Assembly: GCA_003151955.1 (NCBI GenBank)
Contig: PLZB01000021.1
Coordinates: 1 to 64,000 of the forward strand
DNA from: Acidimicrobiaceae bacterium
GTDB lineage: Bacteria > Actinomycetota > Acidimicrobiia > Acidimicrobiales > UBA8190
Direction of reading: 5' to 3'
DNA: 64,000 nt
Position 1 is the stretch's first letter. Each line of letters begins with the position of its first letter. Under the pieces are notes generated by a model that ran no database searches, was not told where the DNA came from, and worked only from the letters and a program-made list of their open reading frames with translations. Made by a program: the position numbers and the translations under genes. This document shows, one piece after another, positions 7,907 through 16,807 of the stretch.

Positions 7907-9086
7907 TCAGAAGGCCCCGACCACAGTCCGGCGGCGGCGACGCTGGACGACGAAGAGGCCCACCCCGGCCAGGGCGGCCAGCAGGGTCCCCCCGACGGCG
8001 CCGAGGGGGAGGGGGGTGTTGCCCTGGATGTAGAGCGCCTGCTGGACCGGTGGTGGAGGGGTCGACGCTGAAGGTCACCGGGTTCCCCGAGCCCCCCCGG
8101 TGGCGGTCATGGTGTAGTCCGGGGTCGTGTCACCCGGGGCGTTGGCCACGGGGAACCAGGGGGCCGTCGACGTGAAGGTGATGGTCTGGGCCATCCCGAT
8201 GACGGTGATGGCCTGCTGGGCCTCGGGGGCGGCCGAGTAGCCGGCGTCACCGGCCTGGTCGGCGTCGATGAGACAGCTCCCGGGGCCGGTGAACGAGACG
8301 GTGTCACCCGAGATCGAGCAGGTGCCCGGCGTCGAGGTGGGGTCGACGGTGAAGACGACGGGGTTCCCCGAGGCACCACCGGCCGCCCCGACGATGTAGT
8401 CGGGGTCACCGATCCTCGGGGCCGCCGGCGGGGTCGAGGGTGATCCACTGGGAGGTCTGGGTGGGGCTCCCCACGGTGGTGGACACCGGCGGCCGGAGTC
8501 CGATCGCCTCGGCCGTGCAGCTGACGGAGATGACGAACCCGTCGTCTGGCCCACCGGTCACCTGGCTCGAGACCGAGAAAGACCCGGGCAGGAAGGTCGC
8601 CGTCCCCGGAGTGCTCCCTGCCGTGAAGGTGGCGGGGGCAAAGACGTGCAGGATGGGGTCACCGACGGGCGCAAATGACTCCGCCGGGAGGCCGGCCCCG
8701 CCGACGGTCACGGCGGCTTGGTCGACGGGCCCGGTCCCGTCGATGACGGCCGTGGCCGTCTCAGAGGTGAGGTTGTTCCCGCACAGGTAGTTGGCCCAGG
8801 GCCACGCCGGGAAGGCAAGTGAGAGTTGGGTGTCGACCGTGATGGAGGCGCCGGGGGCGACAGTGTCAGGAGCCCGCTCGGTGACGTTGGCGGTCACGGT
8901 GTAGGGACCGGTGAACGCGGTGTCGCCGGGAGGCTGGCCGATCATGCAGCGGTACTGGATCGGCTCGGCACCGGTGACGATGGTGGCCGAGGCCGGGTCG
9001 GCCCCGAGGGCGGCCAGCCCGGCCGTGGCCAGGGTGCAGGCGGCGGCCATGACGCCCAGGCGGGTGGTGATCGGTCGGATCTTCAT
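7907..9086 (-). pseudogene. Secreted surface protein with Ig-like repeats and C-terminal membrane anchor, disrupted by homopolymer indels
   Basis: From ATG 9086, with a GGAGGAG ribosome site, comes a signal peptide (MKIRPITTRLGVMAAACTLA, cleavage near PASA). A secreted domain of about 200 residues follows. Near 8430 the frame breaks inside GACCCC. A second frame encodes an Ig/MBG-like repeat (SGNPVVFTVD..., ...CLIDADQAGDAGYSAAPEAQQAITV) and the start of another, TMTATGG. A second break in a run of seven C (8092-8098) creates a TGA at 8075. The expected SGNPVTFSVD continues in a third frame, and an anchor segment (LYIQGNTPLPLGA, a hydrophobic stretch, QRRRR) ends at 7907. Restoring one base at each of three homopolymers would give a single protein of about 390 residues. 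Confidence 0.65.
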
Positions 9087-9264
9087 GTGGGGACTCCTCC
9101 ATCGATCTCGGGCGGGCGGCTGCCGGGGCGGCAGCGTTCCCGGGATCGGATTCGAAGTCCCGCGGTCCACTCCCCACAGGTGGTCGCACGGTCCAGGGCC
9201 CCCCGGACGCGGCCTGCCCACCGCCGCATCCCTGATCTGAGGTGTCTCGGCCCTGAAGTCAAGG

Positions 9265-9288
9265 AATTCCGCCATTTGACGCGGAATT
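9265..9288. promoter_or_regulatory. 8-bp inverted repeat upstream of the surface protein gene
   Basis: AATTCCGC and GCGGAATT are separated by 8 nt in an unusually AT-rich patch between the Lrp-type gene and the secreted protein. On the minus strand it is followed by TTGACT, which could be a -35 box. It may be an operator for the surface gene or the terminator of the upstream gene. Confidence 0.35.
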
Positions 9289-9347
9289 TCGGTTGTTTCG
9301 CTACCCGGTGACTCCGAGCCGCTGCGGGGGGTGGGTTTGGGGTCGGT

Positions 9348-9584
9348 TCAGAGGTTGACGACTGGACAGGTGACGGTCCGGGTGATCCCCTCGATGAGCT
9401 GGATGTGGCTGACCACCATCCGGCCCAGGTCGTCGACCGAGATGGCCTCGGCCTTGACGATCACGTCGTAGGGGCCGGTGACGTCCTCGGCCGACTCGAC
9501 CCCGTCGATGTCCCGGACCTGCTGGGCCACCGTGGCCGCCTTTCCGACCTCGGTCTGGATGAGCACGTACGCCGTGACCGCCAT
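9348..9584 (-). CDS. Stand-alone Lrp/AsnC ligand-binding (RAM) domain protein
   Basis: This 78-residue protein starts at ATG 9584 after a GGAGGG ribosome site. It has the Lrp/AsnC C-terminal domain pattern: AYVLIQTEVGKA at the start, DIDGVESAEDVTGPYDVIVKAEA in the middle and a closing VTCPVV strand. The helix-turn-helix of full Lrp regulators is absent, and the frame upstream is not protein-like, so it is a small 'demi' SLFRP-type protein. These assemble into decamers that sense amino acids and can modulate full-length Lrp proteins. It may be a leucine- or amino-acid-responsive modulator, but no target is visible nearby. Confidence 0.8.
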   Translation of the reverse strand: MAVTAYVLIQTEVGKAATVAQQVRDIDGVESAEDVTGPYDVIVKAEAISVDDLGRMVVSHIQLIEGITRTVTCPVVNL

Positions 9585-9661
9585 GATGATCCCTCCTGGC
9601 CGCAGCGACCCGCGGTTCCACCGGCATCGTAGTGGGGTCCGGGGTGGGTCCGCCCCGGACC

Positions 9662-9667
9662 TACCAT
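9662..9667 (+). promoter_or_regulatory. -10 hexamer TACCAT, leaderless promoter of the MFS gene
   Basis: TACCAT ends 6 nt before the GTG start at 9674, so transcription would begin at or next to the start codon. No ribosome site is present. Confidence 0.45.
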
Positions 9668-9673
9668 GGCGCG

Positions 9674-11011
9674 GTGGCAGGTCGGAGCAGGGCCAACGCG
9701 GCCCGAATCGGGAGGCAGCTCCGGGATGCCCTCGCCGACCTCCTCGACCAGCGGACACCATTCGGCCGGCTGGCCGCCACCCACGTCGTGATGACGGCGG
9801 GGGACACCCTCCTCACCATCTCCCTGGCCGGCTCCCTCTTCTTCTCCATCTCCCCCCAGGCGGCCCGGGGCAAGGTCTTCCTCTACCTCGTCCTCACCGT
9901 GGCCCCCTTCGTGGTGGTCTCCCCCCTCCTCGGTCCCTTCATCGACCGGAGCCGGGGGGCCCGGAGGCTCCTGGTGGTGGTCTCGGCGGCGATCAGGGTG
10001 GTGGTCTGCCTGGTCATGGCCGGGAACCTCCACAGCCTCCTCCTCTTCCCTTTGGCCTTCGTCATGCTGGTCTGCTCGAAGATCTACCTCGTGACCAAGG
10101 GCGCCCTCGTCCCCCTCGTGGCCGAGGCCGCACCCCGGCCCGACGGCAACGAGGACCACGAGGAGATGGCCACCCTGAACGCCCGGCTCGGCCTCCTGGC
10201 CTCCCTGGCCGGCTTCCTCTCCTCCCTCCCCGCCATCGCCGTCCTGAAGCTCCTGGGCGGTCCCTGGGTCCTCCGGCTCGACGCCCTCGTCTTCGTGGCC
10301 GCCACCGTGGCCGGCCTCCGGCTTCCCATGCGCCGGAGTCCCCGCCCCCGGCCCGGGCCCGAGGCCGCCACCCCGTCGGCCCCCGAGGAGGAGGACGCCT
10401 GGGCCCGTCCCGGGCCCCTGGCCGCCCTGGGAGCCAGGTTCAACACCCATCCCGAGGTCACCCTGGCCCGGTCGGCCATGTCCTTCCTGAAGGCCCTCGT
10501 CGGCTTCCTCACCTTCGAGATCGCCTTCGGGCTGCGCCGGATGCACGCCGAGACGGGCTGGTTCGGCCTGGTCCTGGCCGCCTCGGTGGCCGGGGCCCTG
10601 GTGGGCGTCCTCCTCGTGCCCCGGCTCCGGCGGAGCATGAGCGAGCCGGCGCTGCTGGCCTCGGCCCTCTGGCTGGCGGCCGGAGCCGGGGTGATGGCCG
10701 CCTTCGCCCACCTCCTGGCCGCCCAGGCCTTCATGGCCTTCCTCATCGGCCTGGCCGCTGCGGCCGGGAAGCCCGCCTTCGACGCCCTGGTGCAGCGCCA
10801 CCTCCCCCCGGCCGAGCAGGGCCGGGCCTTCGCCCGGTTCGAGACCTGGTTCCAGCTCTGGTGGGTCTGCGGGGCCCTCGTCCCCGTCATCGCCACCCTC
10901 CCCCTCATGAGTGGGGACATCATCATCGCGGCCGTGGCCGCGGCCGGGGCCCTCTCCTACCTCACCGGCCGCCGGGCCGCCCGGCTCCGCATGACCGGCA
11001 CCGGGGACTGA
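9674..11011 (+). CDS. MFS transporter
   Basis: This 445-residue protein has about ten to twelve hydrophobic segments in two halves. The first begins near residue 45 (THVVMTAGDTLLTISLAGSLFF) and contains the inter-helix motif GPFIDRSRGARR, which matches the MFS loop 2-3 motif GxxxDRxGRR. A polar Pro/Arg-rich linker (residues about 220-260) joins the halves. Substrate cannot be told; the sequence resembles the TMR/macrolide-efflux-like MFS families. The start at GTG 9674 was chosen because upstream codons look untranslated and a -10-like TACCAT ends 6 nt before it. It is convergent with pckG. Confidence 0.75.
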   Translation: MAGRSRANAARIGRQLRDALADLLDQRTPFGRLAATHVVMTAGDTLLTISLAGSLFFSISPQAARGKVFLYLVLTVAPFVVVSPLLGPFIDRSRGARRLLVVVSAAIRVVVCLVMAGNLHSLLLFPLAFVMLVCSKIYLVTKGALVPLVAEAAPRPDGNEDHEEMATLNARLGLLASLAGFLSSLPAIAVLKLLGGPWVLRLDALVFVAATVAGLRLPMRRSPRPRPGPEAATPSAPEEEDAWARPGPLAALGARFNTHPEVTLARSAMSFLKALVGFLTFEIAFGLRRMHAETGWFGLVLAASVAGALVGVLLVPRLRRSMSEPALLASALWLAAGAGVMAAFAHLLAAQAFMAFLIGLAAAAGKPAFDALVQRHLPPAEQGRAFARFETWFQLWWVCGALVPVIATLPLMSGDIIIAAVAAAGALSYLTGRRAARLRMTGTGD

Positions 11012-11027
11012 TCGGGAGGCCCGGGCT

Positions 11028-12818
11028 TCAGCCCAGCCGCTCGGCCAGCTGGTCGAGCTGGGCCATGAGCTCACCGGGGATCCGGTCGCCGAACTGCCCG
11101 AAGTGCTCCCGGATGAGGGGGACCTCGGCCCGCCATTCGTCGAGATCGACCCGGAGGAGCTCGTCCATGTCCTCCTTGGCCACCTCGAGCCCCTCGGTAT
11201 GGATGGCGCCGACGGCCGGGAGGTTCCCGATGGGGGTCTCGACGGCCTCACCCCGGCCGGTGATCCGGTCCACGATCCAGGCCAGCACCCGGGAGTTCTC
11301 CCCGTAGCCGGGCCACAGGAACCGGCCCTCGGCATCCTTCCGGAACCAGTTGACGTAGTAGATCCGGGGCAGCTTGTCGGCGTCGGCTCCGGCCCCGAGC
11401 TTGAGCCAGTGGGCGAAGTAGTCGGCCATGTTGTAGCCGCAGAAGGGGAGCATGGCGAAGGGGTCCCGGCGGAGGTTCCCGACCGCCCCGGCCGCCGCCG
11501 CCGTCGTCTCCGAGGCCATGATCGACCCCAGGAAGACCCCGTGGGCCCAGTCGAAGGACTCCGTCACGAGCGGGACGGCGCTGCGCCGGCGCCCGCCGAA
11601 GAGGATGGCCGAGATGGGGACACCGGCCGGGTCCTCCCACTCGGGGGCACAGGCCGGGTTCTGGGCCGCCGGGGTGGTGAACCTGGCGTTGGGATGGGAG
11701 GCGGGGGTCCCCGTCTCCGGCGTCCAGTCCTGGCCCCGCCAGTCGGTCAGGTGGGCCGGGGGCTCCCGGGTCAGGCCCTCCCACCAGACGTCGTTCTCGT
11801 CGGTGAGGGCGGTGTTGGTGAAGATGGTGTTCCCAGCCACCGTCCGGATGGCGTTGGGGTTCGTCTCGATGTTGGTTCCCGGAGCCACCCCGAAGAAGCC
11901 GGCCTCGGGATTGATGGCGTAGAGCCGGCCGTCGGGACCGAACTTCATCCAGCAGATGTCGTCCCCGATGGTCTCGACGGTCCAGCCCGCGATGGTGGGG
12001 ACCAGCATGGCCAGGTTCGTCTTCCCGCAGGCCGAGGGGAAGGCCCCGGTGACGAACCGGACCTCGCCCTCGGGGGAGGTCAGCTTCAGGATGAGCATGT
12101 GCTCGGCCAGCCAGCCCTCGTCCCGGGCCATGACCGAGGCGATCCGGAGGGCGAAGCACTTCTTCCCGAGGAGGGCGTTCCCCCCGTAGCCCGAGCCGAA
12201 GGACCAGATCTCCCGGGTCTCGGGGAAGTGGACGATGTACTTGTTCTCGGAGTCGCAGGGCCAGGGGACGTCGGTCTGGCCCTCCTCGAGGGGGGCCCCG
12301 ACGGAGTGGAGGCAGGGGACGAAGTCGCCCTCCTGGCCCAGGACCTCGAGGGCCCCGGTCCCCATCCTGGTCATGATCCGCATGGAGACGGCCACGTAGG
12401 CCGAGTCGGTGATCTCGACCCCGATCTGGGCGATGGGGGAGCCGAGGGGGCCCATGGAGAAGGGGACGACGTACATCGTCCGGCCCCGCATCGAGCCCTG
12501 GAAGAGCCCGGTGAGGACGTCCCGCATCTCGTCGGGGGCCCGCCAGTTGTTGGTCGGCCCGGCATCACCCTCGTCCTTGGAGCAGATGTAGGTCCGGTCC
12601 TCGACCCTGGCCACGTCCCCGGGATCGGAGCAGGCCAGGTAGCTCTTCGGACGCTTGGCCTTGGCCAACTCCCGGAAGGTCCCGTTGTCCACCAGGAGGC
12701 CGCAGAGCCGGTCGTACTCCTCGGCCGACCCGTCGCACCACTCGATCCGGTCCGGGGTGGTGAGGGCAGCCACCTCGTCGACCCAGGCAAGAAGCTTCCG
12801 GTTGGTGGTTGGGGCCAT
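11028..12818 (-). CDS. pckG: Phosphoenolpyruvate carboxykinase (GTP)
   Basis: This 596-residue enzyme interconverts oxaloacetate plus GTP with PEP, CO2 and GDP in gluconeogenesis. It has the GTP-type PEPCK kinase-1 loop [13 protein letters not shown] near residue 270, the Mn/substrate region ([21 protein letters not shown], read 205-225) and the [12 protein letters not shown] guanine-binding region. Length agrees with actinobacterial GTP PEPCKs. The start codon is preceded by AGAGAGGACC, a fair ribosome site. It is divergent from thiL. Confidence 0.95.
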   Translation of the reverse strand: MAPTTNRKLLAWVDEVAALTTPDRIEWCDGSAEEYDRLCGLLVDNGTFRELAKAKRPKSYLACSDPGDVARVEDRTYICSKDEGDAGPTNNWRAPDEMRDVLTGLFQGSMRGRTMYVVPFSMGPLGSPIAQIGVEITDSAYVAVSMRIMTRMGTGALEVLGQEGDFVPCLHSVGAPLEEGQTDVPWPCDSENKYIVHFPETREIWSFGSGYGGNALLGKKCFALRIASVMARDEGWLAEHMLILKLTSPEGEVRFVTGAFPSACGKTNLAMLVPTIAGWTVETIGDDICWMKFGPDGRLYAINPEAGFFGVAPGTNIETNPNAIRTVAGNTIFTNTALTDENDVWWEGLTREPPAHLTDWRGQDWTPETGTPASHPNARFTTPAAQNPACAPEWEDPAGVPISAILFGGRRRSAVPLVTESFDWAHGVFLGSIMASETTAAAAGAVGNLRRDPFAMLPFCGYNMADYFAHWLKLGAGADADKLPRIYYVNWFRKDAEGRFLWPGYGENSRVLAWIVDRITGRGEAVETPIGNLPAVGAIHTEGLEVAKEDMDELLRVDLDEWRAEVPLIREHFGQFGDRIPGELMAQLDQLAERLG

Positions 12819-12903
12819 CTCGAAGGGGTCCTCTCTCGATGCGCTCGCGACATGGTCCGGGCCCGGAGGCGCCGGAGGGCGTGCTCCATGGTAGGCAAGA
12901 GCC

Positions 12904-13899
12904 GTGGTCTACCCCAATTCGGCCCCCCCGGAACCGGCCGGGTCGGGGGGCGACGACCCCCGTCGGACGGGTGGGGAATTCGCCGCCATCGACCGGATCC
13001 GCCGGCTCCTCCCGGCCGCCCCGCCGGGGGAGCTCTGGATCGGGGACGACGCCGCCGTGGTGGCCGGAACGGCCGGCCACCTCCTCCTGGCCTGCGATCT
13101 GGTCGTCGCCGGCGTCCACGCCGATCTGGCCCTGGTCGGCCTCGACGACCTGGGCTGGAAGGCCCTGGCCGTGGCCGTCAGCGACCTGGCCGCCATGGGC
13201 GGCCTCCCGGGCCGGGCCCTGGTGGCCGTGGCCGGCCCTCCCTCCACCGACCTCGACATCCTCTACCGGGGCCTGGCCGCCGCCGCCGCCGCCCACGGCT
13301 GTCCGGTGGTGGGCGGGGATCTCTCCGGGGCCGACCAGCTCGTCGTCTCCGTCTCGGTGAGCGGAACCGTCCCCGCCGGGCCCGACGAGCCGGGGCCCGT
13401 CCGACGGGACGGAGCCCGCCCCGGTGACCGCCTCCTCCTCACCGGACCGATCGGTGGGTCCGCCGCCGGGCTCCGGATCCTGCGTTCCGGGGGACCCCGG
13501 ACCTCCCTCGAGGAGCAGCTGGCCCTCCGGCACCGGAGGCCACGGGCCAGGCTGGTCCAGGGGGACCTGGCCCGCCGCGCCGGGGTCACCGCCATGATCG
13601 ACATCTCAGACGGCCTGGCCGCCGACCTCGGCCACCTGGTCGAGGCCTCGGGCGTGGGCTTCATCCTGGACCACCTCCCCCTCGAGCCGGGGGCGACCCT
13701 GGAGGAGGGCCTCGGCGGCGGGGAGGACTACGAGCTCCTCATGGCCAGCCCCGACCCCGACCGCCTCCGAGCCGCCTTCGTCAGTGCCGGGCTCTCCGCC
13801 CCGGTCGACATCGGGGTCTGCACCGGGGACGTGACCGACCGGCTCCTGGCCGGCTCCCACCTCGAGGTGCGGGGCTGGGAGCACCGGTGGGAGACCTGA
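12904..13899 (+). CDS. thiL: Thiamine-monophosphate kinase
   Basis: ThiL phosphorylates thiamine monophosphate to thiamine pyrophosphate. The 331-residue protein contains the family elements in order: [11 protein letters not shown] at residue about 25, the Mg/ATP loop [35 protein letters not shown], and [12 protein letters not shown] with a late EDYELL. The GTG start at 12904 follows the promoter region shared with pckG. The first 20 residues are Pro/Gly-rich and an internal start is possible. Position before rpmB and the DAK2 gene is common in Actinobacteria. Confidence 0.93.
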   Translation: MVYPNSAPPEPAGSGGDDPRRTGGEFAAIDRIRRLLPAAPPGELWIGDDAAVVAGTAGHLLLACDLVVAGVHADLALVGLDDLGWKALAVAVSDLAAMGGLPGRALVAVAGPPSTDLDILYRGLAAAAAAHGCPVVGGDLSGADQLVVSVSVSGTVPAGPDEPGPVRRDGARPGDRLLLTGPIGGSAAGLRILRSGGPRTSLEEQLALRHRRPRARLVQGDLARRAGVTAMIDISDGLAADLGHLVEASGVGFILDHLPLEPGATLEEGLGGGEDYELLMASPDPDRLRAAFVSAGLSAPVDIGVCTGDVTDRLLAGSHLEVRGWEHRWET

Positions 13900-13921
13900 C
13901 CGGCTCCGCTGAGGGAGCCGG
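13900..13921. terminator. Bidirectional hairpin between thiL and rpmB
   Basis: CCGGCTCC-GCTGAG-GGAGCCGG is an 8-bp perfect stem with a 6-nt loop located one base after the thiL stop and 9 bp before the rpmB end. A second short stem (CACCCT / AGGGTG, 13926-13941) overlaps the rpmB stop. Confidence 0.6.
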
Positions 13922-13930
13922 GGACCACCC

Positions 13931-14149
13931 TCAGGAGGGTGCGGCCACCTTCCGGCGCACCGGGGGCTTCGTGATCTTCCCGGCCCGGATGCAGGAGGTG
14001 CAGACGTGGACCCGCTTGGGCGTGCCGTTCACGAGGGCCCGGACCCGTTGGATGTTCGGGTTCCAGCGCCGACGGGTCCGCCGGTGGGAGTGGCTGAGGT
14101 TCATGCCGAAGGAAGGGTGCTTCCCACAGACTTCGCAAACGGCTGCCAT
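13931..14149 (-). CDS. rpmB: 50S ribosomal protein L28
   Basis: This 72-residue L28 has the zinc-type N-terminus [14 protein letters not shown] and the conserved [15 protein letters not shown] stretch, with a second pair in VCTSCI. All four Cys of the zinc site are present (CxxC...CxxC), so this is the C+ form of L28. The ATG giving MAAVCEVCG was chosen over a TTG further upstream because homology begins there. It is divergent from the DAK2 gene. Confidence 0.95.
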   Translation of the reverse strand: MAAVCEVCGKHPSFGMNLSHSHRRTRRRWNPNIQRVRALVNGTPKRVHVCTSCIRAGKITKPPVRRKVAAPS

Positions 14150-14195
14150 GGCGCGAACACTCCTCGGGGAGAACCTTCGGGACGAGGACAAAGGT

Positions 14196-14201
14196 TAGCA
14201 T
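14196..14201 (+). promoter_or_regulatory. -10 hexamer TAGCAT, near-leaderless promoter of the DAK2 gene
   Basis: TAGCAT ends 8 nt before ATG 14210, in the gap divergent to rpmB. No ribosome site lies between it and the start. Confidence 0.45.
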
Positions 14202-14209
14202 CCTCCGCC

Positions 14210-15904
14210 ATGGAGGAGCTCGGGACCCTGGGTGCAGCCGACGTGGCGGCGGTGATCACCGCCTACCGCACGGTGCTCCGCACCCACCAGGAGGTCATCA
14301 ACCGGCTCAACGTCTATCCGGTCCCCGACGGGGACACCGGGACGAACATGGCCCTGACCATCGAGTCTGTCGTCACCGACCTCGAGGCCCTGGCCGAGGC
14401 CACCCCGGGAGGAGGGGCATCGATGGAGGCGGTCTGTAGGGCTGTCTCCCACGGGTCCCTCATGGGGGCCAGGGGGAACTCCGGGGTCATCCTCTCCCAG
14501 CTCCTCCGGGGTCTCACCTCCGTCCTGGCCGCCCCCCCCGACCCGGGCCCCGACCCGGGCGGTCCCGAGCTGGCCCGGGCCCTCCGGGTGGCCAGCGACG
14601 CCGCCTACCAGGCCGTCCTCCGCCCGGTCGAGGGCACCATCCTCACCGTGGCCCGGGCGGCCGCCGAGGGGGCCGAGGAGGCCGTCGGGACCGGAGCCAC
14701 CCTGCTCGGCGTGGTCGACGCGGCCCGGACGGCTGCCGCCGACACTCTGGCCCGAACCCCGGAGTTGCTCCCGGTGCTGGCCCAGGCCGGCGTGGTCGAC
14801 TCGGGCGGGACCGGCTTCCTCCTCCTCCTCGACGCCCTCCTCCACGTCGTCGACGGTCGGGACCTCCCCGAGGCCCCTGAGGACGGTCCCACCCCCCTCA
14901 CCGACGACTTCCCCACCTACGACGACTCGGAGACCGGCGACGACGACGGCCACGGGGACCTCCGCTACGAGGTCATGTACCTTCTCGACGCCCGGGACGA
15001 CACCATGCCGGCTTTCCGGGAGGTCTGGGCCGGCCTGGGGGACTCCATCGTCATCGTCGGCGGCGACGGCCTCTGGAACTGCCACATCCACACCAACGAC
15101 GTCGGCCCGGCCATCGAGGCCGCCCTCGACGCCGGCCGGCCCCGGAACATCCGGGTCACCGACCTCCTGGAGGAGGTCGAGGAGGAGCGCTGGGTCCGGG
15201 AGGGAGCCGGCCAACCCGCCGCCGAGCCCGTCCCCACCGGCCCTCCGCCCCGGACGGCCGTGATCGCCATCGCCAACGGCGAGGGGGTGGGACGGATCTT
15301 CCGGTCCCTCGGCGTCCGCCACCTCATCCCCGGCGGCCAGTCCATGAACCCCTCGACGGCCCAGATCCTGGCCGTGGTCGACTCGATCGACTCACCCGAG
15401 GTCGTCCTCCTCCCCAACAACCACAACATCCACCCGGTCGCCCTCCAGGTCTGCGAGCTGGCCGGGAAGCCCGTCCGGATGGTTCCCACCAGCGGCATCG
15501 TCGAGGGCTTCGCCGCCCTTCTGGAGTACGACCCCGAGGCCGGGGCCGTGGACAACGAGCGGGCCATGGCCGCCTCGGCCCGTCGGATCGTGGCCGGCGA
15601 GGTGACCCAGGCCATCCGGGACTCCACCGTCCCAGCCGGGGAGATCCACGCCGGGGACTGGATGGGGCTGTCCCGGGCCGGGGTCGAGGTCATCACCGAC
15701 TCGCTCACGTCCGCCACCTGCGCCCTTCTCGACCGCCTCCTCACCGACCGCCACGAGCTCGTCACCCTCATCGAGGGGGAGGGGGCCCGGGCCGCCGACA
15801 CCCGCCGGGTCACCGAGTGGCTGGCCGAGCACCACGGCGACCACGCCGTCGAGGTCCACCACGGCGGTCAGCCCCTCTACCCCTACCTCCTCAGCATCGA
15901 GTAA
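14210..15904 (+). CDS. DAK2 domain fatty-acid kinase FakA-like protein (YloV family)
   Basis: This 564-residue protein has an N-terminal DhaL/DAK2 ATP-binding domain with NRLNVYPVPDGDTGTNM, where the Asp residues bind Mg-ATP. SHGSLMGARGNSGVILSQLLRG and DSGGTGFLLLLDALL follow, and the C-terminal half is the EDD/DegV-like YloV region (GGQSMNPSTAQIL, LLPNNHNIHPVA). In Firmicutes this architecture is FakA, which phosphorylates fatty acids carried by FakB for use by PlsX/PlsY. plsX is about 6 kb downstream here. No fakB-like gene is seen in the window. Family context is usually directly before recG, but here three genes intervene. Confidence 0.9.
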   Translation: MEELGTLGAADVAAVITAYRTVLRTHQEVINRLNVYPVPDGDTGTNMALTIESVVTDLEALAEATPGGGASMEAVCRAVSHGSLMGARGNSGVILSQLLRGLTSVLAAPPDPGPDPGGPELARALRVASDAAYQAVLRPVEGTILTVARAAAEGAEEAVGTGATLLGVVDAARTAAADTLARTPELLPVLAQAGVVDSGGTGFLLLLDALLHVVDGRDLPEAPEDGPTPLTDDFPTYDDSETGDDDGHGDLRYEVMYLLDARDDTMPAFREVWAGLGDSIVIVGGDGLWNCHIHTNDVGPAIEAALDAGRPRNIRVTDLLEEVEEERWVREGAGQPAAEPVPTGPPPRTAVIAIANGEGVGRIFRSLGVRHLIPGGQSMNPSTAQILAVVDSIDSPEVVLLPNNHNIHPVALQVCELAGKPVRMVPTSGIVEGFAALLEYDPEAGAVDNERAMAASARRIVAGEVTQAIRDSTVPAGEIHAGDWMGLSRAGVEVITDSLTSATCALLDRLLTDRHELVTLIEGEGARAADTRRVTEWLAEHHGDHAVEVHHGGQPLYPYLLSIE

Positions 15905-15912
15905 CCGACTCC

Positions 15913-16248
15913 CTACGGCTGGCTGGGATCCGTCGGTGACACGTTGGAGGCAAGTCCCGAAGGCTGGTCGACACGCGGGGGAGGAGTCGGAGCCGGTTGT
16001 GCATGGATCGGTCCGTCGTGACCTGGAGTCGTGGGGGCCGGCTTGCCCGGTCGCGATCGCCGGATCATGAAGGTGACGACCGCGACGTACCAGAGGACAG
16101 CGACGACGGCGTACACACCCATCACCAGGGCGAAGTCCAGGAAGATCGAGGCGATCCCGAGCCCCGCACCGATCATCACGGTGATCAACGCGATGAGCCT
16201 TCCTCGCTTCGTCATCGGAGGGAAGTCCGAGCGACGCAACCAGTCCAT
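15913..16248 (-). CDS. Small two-helix membrane protein
   Basis: This is a hypothetical protein with two adjacent transmembrane helices (LIALITVMIGAGLGIASIF and VMGVYAVVAVLWYVAVVTFMI), a basic loop (RRSRPGK), and a Pro/Thr-rich tail of about 45 residues. Length is 111 residues from ATG 16248. An ATG at 16215 (MTKRGRLIALI) is an equally good start, and the open frame extends further upstream without convincing protein sequence. No clear ribosome site precedes either start. It lies in the foreign-looking insert between the DAK2 gene and recG. Confidence 0.5.
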   Translation of the reverse strand: MDWLRRSDFPPMTKRGRLIALITVMIGAGLGIASIFLDFALVMGVYAVVAVLWYVAVVTFMIRRSRPGKPAPTTPGHDGPIHAQPAPTPPPRVDQPSGLASNVSPTDPSQP

Positions 16249-16468
16249 CGGGGAGACAGCGCCCACAAGACCAATCTTGCCTGGTCGTGGGCCGCGAGCG
16301 CCGGTCGTGGCGGGCGGCGGTGGAGGACGATCATCAGGGTGTTCGCCATCTCGCCCGATAACCGGGCCCCTGACGCTCCAGCGGATCTGCGTTCTCGCAG
16401 GTGAGTGCGGCGCTCGGCCCGGCATTGCTCCTCGGCATCGAGTGAAGCTGAGGGGCGAACGGCCGAAT

Positions 16469-16496
16469 TTGTACATCTACGTACCACAATGTACAA
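16469..16496. promoter_or_regulatory. TGTACA-type operator of the toxin-antitoxin module
   Basis: TTGTACAT (16469-16476) and ATGTACAA (16489-16496) form an 8-bp inverted repeat with a 12-nt spacer that itself contains TACGTA (16478-16483). The centres of the TACGTA and the second TGTACA are 12 bp apart. TGTACA cores are known from the E. coli yefM-yoeB operator. The site ends 8 nt before the antitoxin ATG, so it should autorepress the module. Confidence 0.7.
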
Positions 16497-16504
16497 TCGT
16501 CCCC

Positions 16505-16798
16505 ATGGCCAGGACGATGACCGTCAGCCAGGCCCGGGCGACCCTGCCCCAGATCCTCGAGAGCGTGGCCGAGGGAGACGAGGTGACGATCACCCGCCAC
16601 GGTAGGGCTGTCGCCGTGGTCGTCCGTCCCGACACCCTCCGGGTTCGCCGAGCCGATTCGGTGCTGGACGCAGCGGCAGCGGTGGGCGATTTGCTCCGGG
16701 AGGGCCGGAAGCAGCGGCTCGGATCAGGTCCGGGACTCAGCGAAGCACAGGCCGACGCCCTCGTCGCCGAGGTGCACGCCGGGCGATCCAGGCGCTGA
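16505..16798 (+). CDS. Phd/YefM family antitoxin
   Basis: This 97-residue antitoxin starts at ATG 16505. The N-terminal half is the Phd/YefM DNA-binding domain: TVSQARATLPQILESVAEGDEVTITRHGRAVAVVV. The C-terminal part is the flexible, charged toxin-binding tail. It is followed after 9 nt by a PIN-domain toxin gene and preceded by TGTACA-type palindromes, the operator class used by YefM. Pairing of a Phd/YefM antitoxin with a PIN toxin is common for VapBC-like modules in Actinobacteria. Confidence 0.88.
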   Translation: MARTMTVSQARATLPQILESVAEGDEVTITRHGRAVAVVVRPDTLRVRRADSVLDAAAAVGDLLREGRKQRLGSGPGLSEAQADALVAEVHAGRSRR

Positions 16799-16807
16799 CA
16801 GACCCCC

